Source of the DNA: Fortiea sp. LEGE XX443
GTDB lineage: Bacteria; Cyanobacteriota; Cyanobacteriia; Cyanobacteriales; Nostocaceae
Direction of reading: 5' to 3'
DNA: 64,000 nt
Assembly: GCF_015206815.1 (NCBI RefSeq)
Contig: NZ_JADEXZ010000005.1
Coordinates: forward strand, 62,001-126,000
Part shown: positions 37,342 to 46,777 of the stretch, piece after piece
Layout: each line of letters opens with the position of its first letter
Numbering within the stretch: the first letter of the stretch is position 1
Made by a program: the position numbers and the translations under genes
Notes under the pieces: model-generated
The model's input: only the letters and a program-made list of their open reading frames with translations
Database searches by the model: none
Told to the model about the DNA's origin: nothing

Positions 37342-37551
37342 TTTTAAGCCAACAGTGTCTAGCTCGACGGATTTCTTCTACTGAAGAACTTTCTCGTGAG
37401 TTGGCTGCTTGGTAACAAGAACGTAACTCCACCACCAGTAAGGTGATTTAGCACTTTACTACTGATACTGATGATGCTCCTGTCAAACTTAAACATCTTT
37501 ATCCGATTTTTGAGTCCCAAGAAACAGGTGATTCTAATGCAACAAATTAGT
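37342..37551 (+). pseudogene. Decayed C-terminus of an IS630-type transposase
   Basis: The frame reads VLSQQCLARRISSTEELSRE, LAAW, stop, QERNSTTSKVI, stop, HFTTDTDDA, VKLKHLYPIFES. The conserved end of IS630-family transposases is similar (ARRI..ELS.ELAAWQ..RN......W.FTT.DAR.KLK.LYP). The second stop (TAG) stands where a Trp (TGG) is expected. Only about 65 residues remain. It joins directly to the truncated crtO-like gene, suggesting an old insertion followed by deletion. Confidence 0.65.
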
Positions 37552-37675
37552 CTAGACACGCCATTACGATTGTTCCTCATCCTTGATTGCAGAATCTTTC
37601 TGAGTCAAAGGAAAACATAGCAACTTCAGCAGGTTGTGATACGCTATCTGCGATAGGAGTGTAGAGGTACAGACA

Positions 37676-38788
37676 ATGACTAAGCTAAGGGTGGGATTGC
37701 TGTTTGGTGGACGTTCTGGTGAGCATGAAGTTTCGATTAATTCGGCAAGGGCGATCGCTAAAGCCTTAAGTGCAGAGCAAAATGCTAGTAAGTACGAAAT
37801 TCTGCCTTTCTACATTCAAAAAGATGGATGTTGGTTAGCTGGGGATGCAGCTCAAAAGGTACTAAGCTCTGGTAAACCTTTATTAGAATCCCAAAACCCC
37901 ACAACTTCAGAACAAAATCAACTAAGCAACACCCAAACCCAAGCCTTAGTCCGTTGGCAATCTCCTTCCCAAGTTGCAGAAGTGGATGTTTGGTTTCCCA
38001 TTCTCCACGGCCCCAACGGGGAAGACGGGACAATTCAAGGTTTACTCACGTTGATGCAAGTCCCCTTTGTGGGTTCTGGGGTGTTAGGTTCGGCAATGGG
38101 GATGGATAAAATAGCCATGAAAATGGCATTTGAGCAAGCAGGATTACCCCAAGTAAAATATAAGGCGTTAACCAGAGCGCAAGTTTGGTCAAATCCTTGT
38201 GTATTTCCCAAACTGTGCGATGAAATAGAAGCAACATTGGGCTATCCCTGTTTTGTTAAACCTGCTAACTTGGGTTCATCGGTAGGTATTGCCAAAGTGC
38301 GATCGCGCTCAGAATTAGAAGCTGCACTTGACCAAGCCGCCAATTACGATCGCCGAATCATTGTTGAAGCAGGAGTGGTCGCCAGAGAGGTAGAATGTGC
38401 AGTGTTAGGCAACGATCAACCCCAAGCCTCTGTGATTGGTGAAATTACCTTTGACAGCGATTTTTATGACTACGAAACTAAATATACAGCAGGTAAAGCA
38501 GATTTACTAATTCCGGCTCTGCTTCCAGATAATATCAGCCGTCAAATTCAAGATAGAGCGTTGCAAGCCTTTGCGGCGGTTGATGCGGCGGGATTGGCTA
38601 GGGTAGATTTCTTTTACGTAGAAGCCACCGGGGAAATATTAATTAACGAAATCAATACCTTACCTGGTTTTACAGCTACCAGTATGTATCCCCAACTTTG
38701 GTCTCATAGCGGTGTATCTTTCCCTGAATTAGGGGATAAATTGATCCAACTGGCTTTAGAAAGACATTCTGTAAAAAGTGCTGAGTAG
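37676..38788 (+). CDS. ddl: D-alanine--D-alanine ligase
   Basis: Encodes 370 aa. It joins two D-Ala with ATP to make the dipeptide of peptidoglycan precursors in the cytoplasm. Family motifs are present: [12 protein letters not shown] at the N-terminus, [14 protein letters not shown], the ATP-grasp segments [14 protein letters not shown] and [14 protein letters not shown], and the C-terminal Mg2+-binding [15 protein letters not shown]. Length is normal. It is followed by a terminator hairpin at 38877-38928, so plsY is likely transcribed separately. Confidence 0.96.
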   Translation: MTKLRVGLLFGGRSGEHEVSINSARAIAKALSAEQNASKYEILPFYIQKDGCWLAGDAAQKVLSSGKPLLESQNPTTSEQNQLSNTQTQALVRWQSPSQVAEVDVWFPILHGPNGEDGTIQGLLTLMQVPFVGSGVLGSAMGMDKIAMKMAFEQAGLPQVKYKALTRAQVWSNPCVFPKLCDEIEATLGYPCFVKPANLGSSVGIAKVRSRSELEAALDQAANYDRRIIVEAGVVAREVECAVLGNDQPQASVIGEITFDSDFYDYETKYTAGKADLLIPALLPDNISRQIQDRALQAFAAVDAAGLARVDFFYVEATGEILINEINTLPGFTATSMYPQLWSHSGVSFPELGDKLIQLALERHSVKSAE

Positions 38789-38876
38789 AAGCGCGGCGGT
38801 CTTCATTCACAAAGTCCTCCTTAAAAAGGAGGATTTAGGAGGATCTAAAATTTTGAACACCTCAGACATAAACTTT

Positions 38877-38928
38877 AGTCAACAGTCAAAAACACTTACA
38901 CTATTGACTAAAGACTGTTGACTTTTTT
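38877..38928 (+). terminator. Hairpin with T-run between ddl and plsY
   Basis: AGTCAACAGTC (38877-38887) and GACTGTTGACT (38913-38923) form an 11-bp stem with a 25-base loop, followed by TTTTT. It begins about 90 bases after the ddl stop and ends 10 bases before plsY ATG, so it could also act as a leader structure of plsY. A TCCTCC..GGAGGA hairpin (38815-38833) lies just before. Confidence 0.6.
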
Positions 38929-38937
38929 GAATTTTTT

Positions 38938-39618
38938 ATGGCTATTTGGTTAAGTTTGTGCGGAGCGAGTTTAGTTGTAGCTTACTTGCTGGGTTCCTTT
39001 CCCACAGGCTACATTGCTGTCAAGCAGTTAAAAGGTATTGATATTCGGGAAGTGGGTTCAGGCTCAACCGGAGCCACCAATGTATTGAGAACTTTGGGTA
39101 AAGGTGCGGGAGCTTTTGTTTTAGGCATTGATTGCTTAAAAGGAGTGTTAGCGATCGCTCTAGTTTATGCTTTATTTAACTTTGCTTCTAACCAAGATTT
39201 CATTCCCCCAACTGTAAATTTACAACTATGGCAACCCTGGATGGTTACTTTGGCTGGGTTAGCCGCCATTTTGGGACACAGTAAATCAATTTTTCTCGGC
39301 TTTACAGGTGGTAAATCTGTGGCTACCAGTCTAGGCATATTATTGGCGATGAGTTGGCAAGTTGGTTTGGCAACCTTGGGAGTATTTGCCTTTGTTGTGG
39401 CTATTTCTAGAATTGTATCGTTGAGTTCGATGACTGGGGCGATCGCTGTTTCTATTTTTATGGTAGTTTTCTATCAACCATTGCCCTATATTTTGTTTGG
39501 CATTCTTGGTGGATTGTATGTGATTATGCGTCACCGCAGTAATATAGAGCGATTGTTGACGGGTACTGAACCAAAAATTGGGCAGATTTTAACAACAGAA
39601 CCAGAACAAACTGCATAA
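38938..39618 (+). CDS. plsY: Acyl-phosphate:glycerol-3-phosphate acyltransferase
   Basis: Encodes 226 aa, an integral membrane enzyme with five to six helices. It moves the acyl group from acyl-phosphate to glycerol-3-phosphate, the first step of phospholipid synthesis, working with PlsX. The three conserved loops are visible: REVGSGSTGATNVLRTLGKG, GHSKSIFLGFTGGKSVATS, and the C-terminal MRHRSNIERLLTGTEPKIG. No SD precedes ATG 38938; the start is fixed by the family N-terminus and by the adjacent hairpin. Confidence 0.95.
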   Translation: MAIWLSLCGASLVVAYLLGSFPTGYIAVKQLKGIDIREVGSGSTGATNVLRTLGKGAGAFVLGIDCLKGVLAIALVYALFNFASNQDFIPPTVNLQLWQPWMVTLAGLAAILGHSKSIFLGFTGGKSVATSLGILLAMSWQVGLATLGVFAFVVAISRIVSLSSMTGAIAVSIFMVVFYQPLPYILFGILGGLYVIMRHRSNIERLLTGTEPKIGQILTTEPEQTA

Positions 39619-39702
39619 TTAGCTCAATTCCATGTATAGCAGTAGCCAAGGCAGTTAGGACATCGGCCAATGATAAAACTCATGCACTAAAAGACTTTTA
39701 AC

Positions 39703-39760
39703 CCTGTCACCTGTCACCGTTCGGCTGACGCTCACGGCGGAAGCCTGTTCCCTGTCACCT
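39703..39760. repeat. STRR (CCTGTCA) interrupted by a GC-rich insert
   Basis: CCTGTCA heptads (39703-39716) are broken by a GC-rich block containing GTTCGGCTGACGCTCACGGC, then resume (CCTGTCA near 39751). The same nested plan occurs at 34333-34395, 40844-40895 and 49337-49393. The block ends just before the next start codon (39766). Confidence 0.65.
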
Positions 39761-39765
39761 GCTAT

Positions 39766-41421
39766 ATGTATAAAGTCCTTCCCAAACAAACCGCATCCAT
39801 GTACACCCGCGATGGTGTACGTCTAGATGCAGATATCTATCGCCCTGATGCAACAGAAAACCTTCCTGTATTATTAATGCGGCAACCTTATGGTAGAGCG
39901 ATCGCCTCTACTGTTGTTTATGCTCATCCGAGTTGGTATGCTGGTCACGGTTATATTGTAGTTGTTCAAGATGTCCGCGGACGCGGCACTTCAGCGGGAG
40001 AATTTAAGTTATTTGCTCATGAAATCGCTGATGGTGAAGATACCATCTATTGGGCAGCACATTTACCTGGTAGTAATGGCAAAGTTGGGATGTATGGTTT
40101 TTCCTATCAGGGAATGACACAACTATACGCCGCAGCCGCTAAACCCAGCGCCTTAAAAACAATTTGCCCAGCCATGATCGCTTATGATTTATATACCGAT
40201 TGGGCTTATGAAGGCGGTGCATTCTGTTTACAAACTAATCTCGCTTGGGCGATTCAATTAGCCACAGAAACTGCACGTCTGCGCGGTGATCAAACAGCCT
40301 ATCAAGCTTTGTTTGCTGCTTTTCGCAATTTACCTGTAAATAATCCCGAAGTTCTGCAACAACTCGCCCCTGAGTCGTTTTATCATGAGTGGGTAGCACA
40401 TCCTCAACCAAACACTTATTGGGAAGAACTTTCACCAAAGTACCACTTACAAGCTGTTGATTTACCCATGTTCCATATTGGGGGATGGTTTGATACTTAC
40501 CTGCGTGGTACGCTGCATTTATACAAAGATATGGCAGCCCGAAGTACTAAACCACAACATCTATTAGTCGCGCCTTGGATACATTTGCCTTGGAGTCGAA
40601 AAGTCGGTGAAGTTGACTTTGGGGCTAAGGCTGGCAGTCCTGTAGATAGAATGCAAATCCGTTGGTTCGATCAATTTCTTAAAGAGGCTGATACTGGCTT
40701 GTTGCAAGAATCATCTATTTGCCTGTTTGAAATGGGAAGTAATATATGGCGCACTTTCCCTAGCTTAAACATAGCAAACCAGAAATCCTATTTTTTGTCA
40801 ACTACCGGATTAGCCAGCATCCGCGAAGATTCAGGAACTTTAATCCAAAATAGTTCGACTGAGCGTAGCCGAAGTCCAAAATCCAAAATTCAAAACTCTT
40901 TTGACGCGTTAGTTCACGACCCTTGGCGACCAGCACCATCGTTGGGCGGTCATGCAGCAATACCTGCGGGTGTATTTGAGCGATCGCATATTGATGGACG
41001 TTCAGATGTTTTAACTTACACCAGTCAACCACTAATAGAAGACCTACATTTACTAGGAGATGTAGTAGTAGAAATAGATTGCACTGCCGATCAACCTAGT
41101 TATGATGTATGTGCCGTTTTGTCAGAGTTGCATCCTGATGGACGGGTATTTAATTTCACCCAAGGTTATGTGCATTGTCAACGAGAAACGCCAATCCCAA
41201 TCAAAATTCAATTGCAAACGACTTGTGTACGCATTGCCAAAGGTAACGCCTTACGCTTGAGTTTGAGTGCAGCGTGTTTTCCCGCCTATGCAATGAATTC
41301 TGGTAATGGTGCAGTTATGAATAGCACTCAATTACTAAATGCACAAATTATCACCTTAACAGTCAGTTGTAGCGGCGATGGGAGTTCTCAAATTTTGTTA
41401 CCAGTCATTTCATTACCTTAA
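39766..41421 (+). CDS. CocE/NonD family (X-Pro dipeptidyl-peptidase S15-like) hydrolase
   Basis: Encodes 551 aa. Residues about 10-290 are the alpha/beta-hydrolase domain: TRDGVRLDADIYRP at the start, the nucleophile serine in GMYGFSYQGM, and a C-terminal His in LVAPWIHLPWS. Residues about 385-540 are the jelly-roll PepX_C domain (HLLGDVVVEIDCTADQPSYD). No signal peptide. Family members cleave Pro-dipeptides or esters; the substrate here is unknown. Oddity: residues about 360-378 (SSTERSRSPKSKIQ region) are encoded by a heptad repeat with a 24-nt insert, in frame, falling between the two domains where it should be tolerated. Confidence 0.9.
   Translation: MYKVLPKQTASMYTRDGVRLDADIYRPDATENLPVLLMRQPYGRAIASTVVYAHPSWYAGHGYIVVVQDVRGRGTSAGEFKLFAHEIADGEDTIYWAAHLPGSNGKVGMYGFSYQGMTQLYAAAAKPSALKTICPAMIAYDLYTDWAYEGGAFCLQTNLAWAIQLATETARLRGDQTAYQALFAAFRNLPVNNPEVLQQLAPESFYHEWVAHPQPNTYWEELSPKYHLQAVDLPMFHIGGWFDTYLRGTLHLYKDMAARSTKPQHLLVAPWIHLPWSRKVGEVDFGAKAGSPVDRMQIRWFDQFLKEADTGLLQESSICLFEMGSNIWRTFPSLNIANQKSYFLSTTGLASIREDSGTLIQNSSTERSRSPKSKIQNSFDALVHDPWRPAPSLGGHAAIPAGVFERSHIDGRSDVLTYTSQPLIEDLHLLGDVVVEIDCTADQPSYDVCAVLSELHPDGRVFNFTQGYVHCQRETPIPIKIQLQTTCVRIAKGNALRLSLSAACFPAYAMNSGNGAVMNSTQLLNAQIITLTVSCSGDGSSQILLPVISLP
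40844..40895 (+). repeat. STRR plus 24-nt insert within a coding sequence
   Basis: TCCAAAA (40844-40850) is followed by a 24-base block (40851-40874, containing TTCGACTGAGCGTAGCCGAA), then TCCAAAA, TCCAAAA and TTCAAAA (40875-40895). The block sits exactly between two heptad units. Its length is a multiple of three, so the hydrolase frame is kept. Very small 21-27-nt dispersed repeats that target STRRs have been described in Nostoc (SDRs), and this fits that class. Confidence 0.8.
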
Positions 41422-41515
41422 TTTAATTTTCTCATGCAAATTAAAACTAAAATCTTTCAAACTACCCCAAAAGAATTACAGACCCCCACCAAATTGAAAA
41501 TTTGGTGGCTCTTGT

Positions 41516-44500
41516 TTAGGAGGGATCGGAATCCCCTTCTAAACAAAACCTTCTGCCCTCTGCCTTCTGCCTTCTGCCTTCTTCAACCTTAGCTATTCTT
41601 GTTACTTCCATAATTTTTTCAAACTGGAAGTTATGAGCTAAATCTGTTAAATACTGTTGACAAATAGTATTTGCTACAGGAATTCTTGCCATTAATTGTA
41701 AAATTAGATCATCACTGCATTGGGCAGCGGCATTATATACTTGTGCTAACCATTCATCCGTCATTTGAGCTAACCAAGGTAATAAATATTCATGTGTAAC
41801 AATAGGTTTTAAATTTGGCTGGATTACATTTGAAACTTGCTGATTTTCTGCTTGATAAATATATTTAACATCCAGATATTGACGGAGTTTTTCTAAGATT
41901 TCCTCCTCTCGAAAAGGTTTGTTAATCAAAGCATCACAACCTGCTGATAGGATAGCTTCTCGTTGTTCCTCAAAAGCATGGGCAGTTAAAGCAATAATAA
42001 TAGGATAAACATTGGGCAAAGCTGCTGCCTCATTTTTGGCTTTAATCACCTTTGTAGCCTCATAACCATCCATAACAGGCATACACATATCCATAAAAAT
42101 TAGATGGGGTTGCCATACCTGCCACAAAGCTACGGCTTCTTCGCCATTTGCCGCTTCCCTTACCACAAAACCCATGAATTGAAGCAATTTCACCACTACT
42201 AAACGACTTTCTAAAACATCATCCACAACCAAAATGCGGTACTCGGTTTGTCCTGGTGCTAAACCAATAATTTGGCGTTGAGTTTGCCTAGTTGAAACTT
42301 GACTGCTGGAGGCTATATCAACGTCAATTTGAAAGGTAAAAATACTGCCCATACCCTCCCAACTATTGACAGTAATATCTCCTCCCATTAGTTGCACATA
42401 TTTGCGACTAATCGCTAAACCTAATCCTGTTCCCTGTTGAGATTTTCTACCGATTTCTGTTTGTCCAAAGGCTTCAAACAACAATCCAATTTCTGCGGGA
42501 GAAATACCAACACCGGTGTCTTGGATCTCGAAGATTAGGGAATGGGGAAATTTTAGGGAACCGAGGAGAAGAATATTTTCCTCTTGCTCTCCTGCTGGTT
42601 CTCCTAGTTTGACTCGCAATGTGACACTGCCTGTTTGAGTAAATTTAATTGCATTTCCTAAGAGGTTGATTAAGACTTGCCGCAGTTTGTTATCATCTGT
42701 TTGAACATATTGCGGTAGCTGTGGTGCATATTCAAATCTCAGTTGTAAACCTTTAGATTCAGCACGCAGGCGCAACATTTCTTCAAGATTTTCTAACAGT
42801 GCAATTAAGTCAAAACTATTAATATTTAATGTGGTTCTGCCTGCTTCGATTTTGGACATTTCTAAGATGTCGTTGATTAAGTTGAGTAGATGTTCCCCGG
42901 CACGATTGATAATTGCTAGGTTTTGTTGATGTTCTCTCGAAAGTCCGTTGTCATAGCTCATAATTTGGGTAAAGCCTAGAATCGCGTTGAGTGGCGTTCG
43001 CAATTCGTGGCTCATGTTGGCTAAAAATTCGCTTTTGGCTCGGTTGGCAGCATCAGCGGCAATCACCGCTTCTTGTAATGCTTGTGACTGCCTTTGAGTT
43101 TGTGCGAGTAGTTCTGCTTGTTGTAAAGCAACTCCCAGATGATTGCCAATTTGCACAACGATGTTAATTTCTCCCGTTTTCCATTGCCGGGGACTGGAAT
43201 TTTGATAACTTGCTAATAATCCCCACAGTTGACTACCGTGAAAAATTGGGACAACAATATAGGCTTTTGCTTGAAAGCGTTCTAACAAGTTTACGTAACA
43301 AGAATCAAACTCGGCTTTGTAGATATCTGGAACACAACGGAAACTAGCATCTTGGTTATAAAAACCACCTTGGGTTGCTTGGAGATAAGTATCCTGAACT
43401 GAATATGTTACATTCTCTAAGAGAGTCTCCAGACATCGATCATCTTCCATAGCATTGTTGATCACAATGGGATCATTTCTTTGTTCGATAATTAGAGAAT
43501 TCCAACCTTCTCCCATTGACTCTGAGACAAATTCACCACTCCAATCGGGATTGAAACGATAGACAACCACACGATCGCAATTGAGTAGTTGTCGCAATTC
43601 TGCGGTTGTGGCGGCAAAGATTGTGTCTAAATCTAGTGTCTGACGCATTCTTTGAATTACCTGCGCGATCGCTTTTTCTCGTTCAGCACTTTCATGTAAG
43701 GCCGCTTCTGCTAGTTTGCTATCGGTAATGTCTGTAATTGTACCTACGTGTCCGGTTATTTCTCCGTTTTCGTCTATTTCTGGCAAAGCCTGACAAATTA
43801 CCCAAACACTTTTACCATCAGGACGCAGAAAGCGATGCTCACACTTATATAGAGACTTAGCTGCTGCTGCCTCACTCCATGTAGTATAGACGCGATCACG
43901 ATCGTCTGGATGTAGGGCTTTTGCCCAGCCTGTCCCCATAGCTTCTGGTTGTCTTAAGCCAGTAATATCACACCAACGCTGATTGAGATAAATACAATTA
44001 CCTAATTTATCGGTATGGTAGATACCTACAGGGGAAGTCTCGGCTAATGTTTGATAGCGCAACCGACTTTCTTGCAAAGCTAGTTCTGCAAGTTTGCGTT
44101 GCGTAGCTTGCCGATAGGCATCGCTAATTTCTACCACAACTGTACCTATACCAGAAAGGCAGTTGTCCTCCCCAGGAATCGGAAAATAGGAAGTGAGGAA
44201 GTAACAAAGTGTTTCTGGTTGTCTGGGTGTGGGTGTAGAGACTTCTACATTGAGAATCGCTTGACCAGTTAATAGTACTTGTTCGTAAAATGGCGCTACT
44301 AAAGGTGCAATTTCGGGTATGGCTTCATACATTGTCTTACCAATATGCTCTTGTTGAGATAAACCGTTAATATCTGCTAAAACTTGATTAATCTGCACAT
44401 ACCGCAATTGCTTATCTAATATATTCATCCCCACAGGCGCACTGCTAAAAAAGGCATTGAGCCTAGCCTCGCGTAGCGCCAGTTCTCGTTCTAATGTTTT

Positions 44501-46777
44501 GCGTTCTGTAATATCTTTATGAGTTCCTGTCATCCGCAAAGGTTGACCCCAATCATCGCGTTCGACAATCTGACCACGAGACTGAATCCACTTCCATTCA
44601 CCATCAGCACAGCGCATCCGACATTCAACTTCATAAACAGCACTCACACCTTGGAAATGGTCGTTTAAAGCTGAAGTGACTACGGGTAAGTCTTCTGGAT
44701 GGATAATCTTTTCAATGGCTTGGTGATTATCTGCAATATCGTTTTCTGCGTACCCCAGCATTTTTTTCCACCGCCAGTCACGATACACCTTGCCAGTGCT
44801 GAGATCCCAATCCCACAAGCCCAAATCGCTGGCTTCTAGGGCTAGTTGTAAACGTTCTTGACTGTATCTGTGGGCGGCTTCTATCACTTTGCGCTGAATC
44901 AAACCACCTAACTGGGTAGCTACAGCCCCGACTAAAATCAGCAACCGTTTATCTATTGATGCTGAACTGCGTTTAAAAAATACTAAAATCGCTAATACTT
45001 CGCCATCAGCTAAAATTGGCACACCAAAACCAGCTTTTAATCCCACTTTTGCAGCTTGTGGCGATCGCCAAAATAATGGTTGCGTAACAACAGAAACATT
45101 TTCAATCCATTCGGGTTGCCTAGTTTGCCAGATACGCCCCGCTAGTCCCTCACCAGAGGCAAATTTGATAGTTTGGCTTTCGTGGCAAAATTTCTCTAAA
45201 CTATTTTCCTCTCCATGCCAAACTAAGCTATGCTCCAAAACTGTGCCATCATCACTAGGCAACCATGCTTCGCCAAAATCCCAGTTTATAGAGTGACAAA
45301 TTAAACGCAGCACTACTTTTAAAGCACTCTTAACATCAACTGCACGGGTAATAGCTTGAGATGTTAACAGTAATAACCTACTTTCATTTTCTGCCTGCTT
45401 GCGTTCAGTAATATCTTTAGCTGTGCCTAAAACATATTTTTTTCCATCAATTTCCATCATTTCTGCACTTAACAGCATTGTTTTGATTTCTCTATTAGAG
45501 GTACGGAAATCAACTTCATGGTTGCGTAGGGATTTTGTTTGTTGCAGGATTTGGGCAAGCAAAACATATTCTTCAGGATTAGACCAAATCTGCAATTCTT
45601 GATCAGTGTGACCAATCACTTGAGTGCGAGAATAACCAAACAGCCTACAGAAACTGTCATTAACTTCAATGTAGCGAATTTCAGGAAAGGTACACAAGGC
45701 AATAGGGTCAGGAGAAGCTTTAAAGGCGGATGCTAACTTTGCCTCTGAAGCACGACGAGCAGTTTCGGCTCGTTGGCGTTCCCGTGCTTCTAGTGCCAAA
45801 GAGATTAAACTTACCAGGGAACGGGCAAAGTTTTGATCTTCTAATGTCCAGTTACAAACTACTCCCACCGCCTCCAAACACAAAACTCCTACTGTCTTTC
45901 CCTCCAATCTAATTGGTGTATCTAAGGTAGAAGTAATGTTCAAGGCTGAGTAAGGTTTATAAAATTCTTGGGTTCGAGGATCGGCGTGAGCATCTTCAAC
46001 GGCAATCACTTCATCTTCCTGCAAAGCTTGAAAATAAATAGGATAGTCTGCTACAGCTAAAGTATGTCCTTCACTGTGTTGATGATGACTTTGCTCGAAT
46101 AAGTCAAGGCAACAGATATGAGTTGAAGTTTGATCATATAGCCAAATGCTGGCTCGTTCGATTGGAATATTTTTGGTAGCTGCTTCGGTAATTTTTCTAA
46201 ATACTTCCTGCAAATTGCCTTGATACAATACTTGATTTTTTGCTAATTCTGTTAATACTAAGCTATGATTGCGGAGCTTGTTATTAATTACTTTTAAGGC
46301 TTGTTCTGTAGATTTATCTTGTGTTTGGATTAATGCCCACTCTTTTTGTTGAGCTAATTGATGTAAACAAATTGTGCCATTGGTTTGGTATTCTCTTTGT
46401 TTGATCTTAACTTGATTTTGAACTCGGACTAAAATTTCTTGTGAGCATAATGGTTTAGTAATATAGTCAACAGCACCTAACTCAAAAAAATTCTCTTTAT
46501 CCTTCAAAGTTTCTATGGGACTGAGAAAAATTATGGGAATATCTTGAGTTTGTTTATTTCTTTTAAGATGTTGACAAACTGCATAGCCATCCATTTCTGG
46601 CATGAAAATGTCAAGCAAAATCAAATCAGGTGGTGTTTCTATTACTGCATTAATCGCTAGTTGCCCAGAAGTAAATGTTTGTATCTGATAATTTTGACCT
46701 TCAAGAATTTTAGTTAAATAAATTAAATCAACAGGGTGATCATCAACTAATAGAATCTTGAGCGGTTGATTATACAT
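41516..46777 (-). CDS. Multi-sensor hybrid histidine kinase with two receiver domains
   Basis: Encodes 1753 aa, soluble. Order: REC (residues 5-125, D~56 in LILLDIFMPEMDG), coiled coil, GAF (190-330), PAS (350-465), GAF (465-630), three PAS domains (640-760, 767-890, 903-1020), a cyanobacteriochrome-like GAF (1033-1226), HisKA (H1257 in SHELRTPLN), HATPase (NAIKFT, DTGVGIS) and a second REC (D1563 in MDMCMPVMDGY). The third GAF has Cys1160 at the bilin-binding position but followed by Tyr instead of the usual His (DSCYVNLLERFQ). The last residues (EEGRRQKAEGRR) are translated heptad repeat. No dedicated response regulator is adjacent. Signal unknown; light or redox is possible. Confidence 0.92.
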   Translation of the reverse strand: MYNQPLKILLVDDHPVDLIYLTKILEGQNYQIQTFTSGQLAINAVIETPPDLILLDIFMPEMDGYAVCQHLKRNKQTQDIPIIFLSPIETLKDKENFFELGAVDYITKPLCSQEILVRVQNQVKIKQREYQTNGTICLHQLAQQKEWALIQTQDKSTEQALKVINNKLRNHSLVLTELAKNQVLYQGNLQEVFRKITEAATKNIPIERASIWLYDQTSTHICCLDLFEQSHHQHSEGHTLAVADYPIYFQALQEDEVIAVEDAHADPRTQEFYKPYSALNITSTLDTPIRLEGKTVGVLCLEAVGVVCNWTLEDQNFARSLVSLISLALEARERQRAETARRASEAKLASAFKASPDPIALCTFPEIRYIEVNDSFCRLFGYSRTQVIGHTDQELQIWSNPEEYVLLAQILQQTKSLRNHEVDFRTSNREIKTMLLSAEMMEIDGKKYVLGTAKDITERKQAENESRLLLLTSQAITRAVDVKSALKVVLRLICHSINWDFGEAWLPSDDGTVLEHSLVWHGEENSLEKFCHESQTIKFASGEGLAGRIWQTRQPEWIENVSVVTQPLFWRSPQAAKVGLKAGFGVPILADGEVLAILVFFKRSSASIDKRLLILVGAVATQLGGLIQRKVIEAAHRYSQERLQLALEASDLGLWDWDLSTGKVYRDWRWKKMLGYAENDIADNHQAIEKIIHPEDLPVVTSALNDHFQGVSAVYEVECRMRCADGEWKWIQSRGQIVERDDWGQPLRMTGTHKDITERKTLERELALREARLNAFFSSAPVGMNILDKQLRYVQINQVLADINGLSQQEHIGKTMYEAIPEIAPLVAPFYEQVLLTGQAILNVEVSTPTPRQPETLCYFLTSYFPIPGEDNCLSGIGTVVVEISDAYRQATQRKLAELALQESRLRYQTLAETSPVGIYHTDKLGNCIYLNQRWCDITGLRQPEAMGTGWAKALHPDDRDRVYTTWSEAAAAKSLYKCEHRFLRPDGKSVWVICQALPEIDENGEITGHVGTITDITDSKLAEAALHESAEREKAIAQVIQRMRQTLDLDTIFAATTAELRQLLNCDRVVVYRFNPDWSGEFVSESMGEGWNSLIIEQRNDPIVINNAMEDDRCLETLLENVTYSVQDTYLQATQGGFYNQDASFRCVPDIYKAEFDSCYVNLLERFQAKAYIVVPIFHGSQLWGLLASYQNSSPRQWKTGEINIVVQIGNHLGVALQQAELLAQTQRQSQALQEAVIAADAANRAKSEFLANMSHELRTPLNAILGFTQIMSYDNGLSREHQQNLAIINRAGEHLLNLINDILEMSKIEAGRTTLNINSFDLIALLENLEEMLRLRAESKGLQLRFEYAPQLPQYVQTDDNKLRQVLINLLGNAIKFTQTGSVTLRVKLGEPAGEQEENILLLGSLKFPHSLIFEIQDTGVGISPAEIGLLFEAFGQTEIGRKSQQGTGLGLAISRKYVQLMGGDITVNSWEGMGSIFTFQIDVDIASSSQVSTRQTQRQIIGLAPGQTEYRILVVDDVLESRLVVVKLLQFMGFVVREAANGEEAVALWQVWQPHLIFMDMCMPVMDGYEATKVIKAKNEAAALPNVYPIIIALTAHAFEEQREAILSAGCDALINKPFREEEILEKLRQYLDVKYIYQAENQQVSNVIQPNLKPIVTHEYLLPWLAQMTDEWLAQVYNAAAQCSDDLILQLMARIPVANTICQQYLTDLAHNFQFEKIMEVTRIAKVEEGRRQKAEGRRFCLEGDSDPS
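41551..41584. repeat. TTCTGCC heptanucleotide repeat forming a gene's 3' end
   Basis: Units TTCTGCC, CTCTGCC, TTCTGCC, TTCTGCC run from 41551 to 41578 and decay to 41584. They lie inside the last codons of the hybrid kinase, where they encode the alternating EGRRQKA-like tail. Confidence 0.8.
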
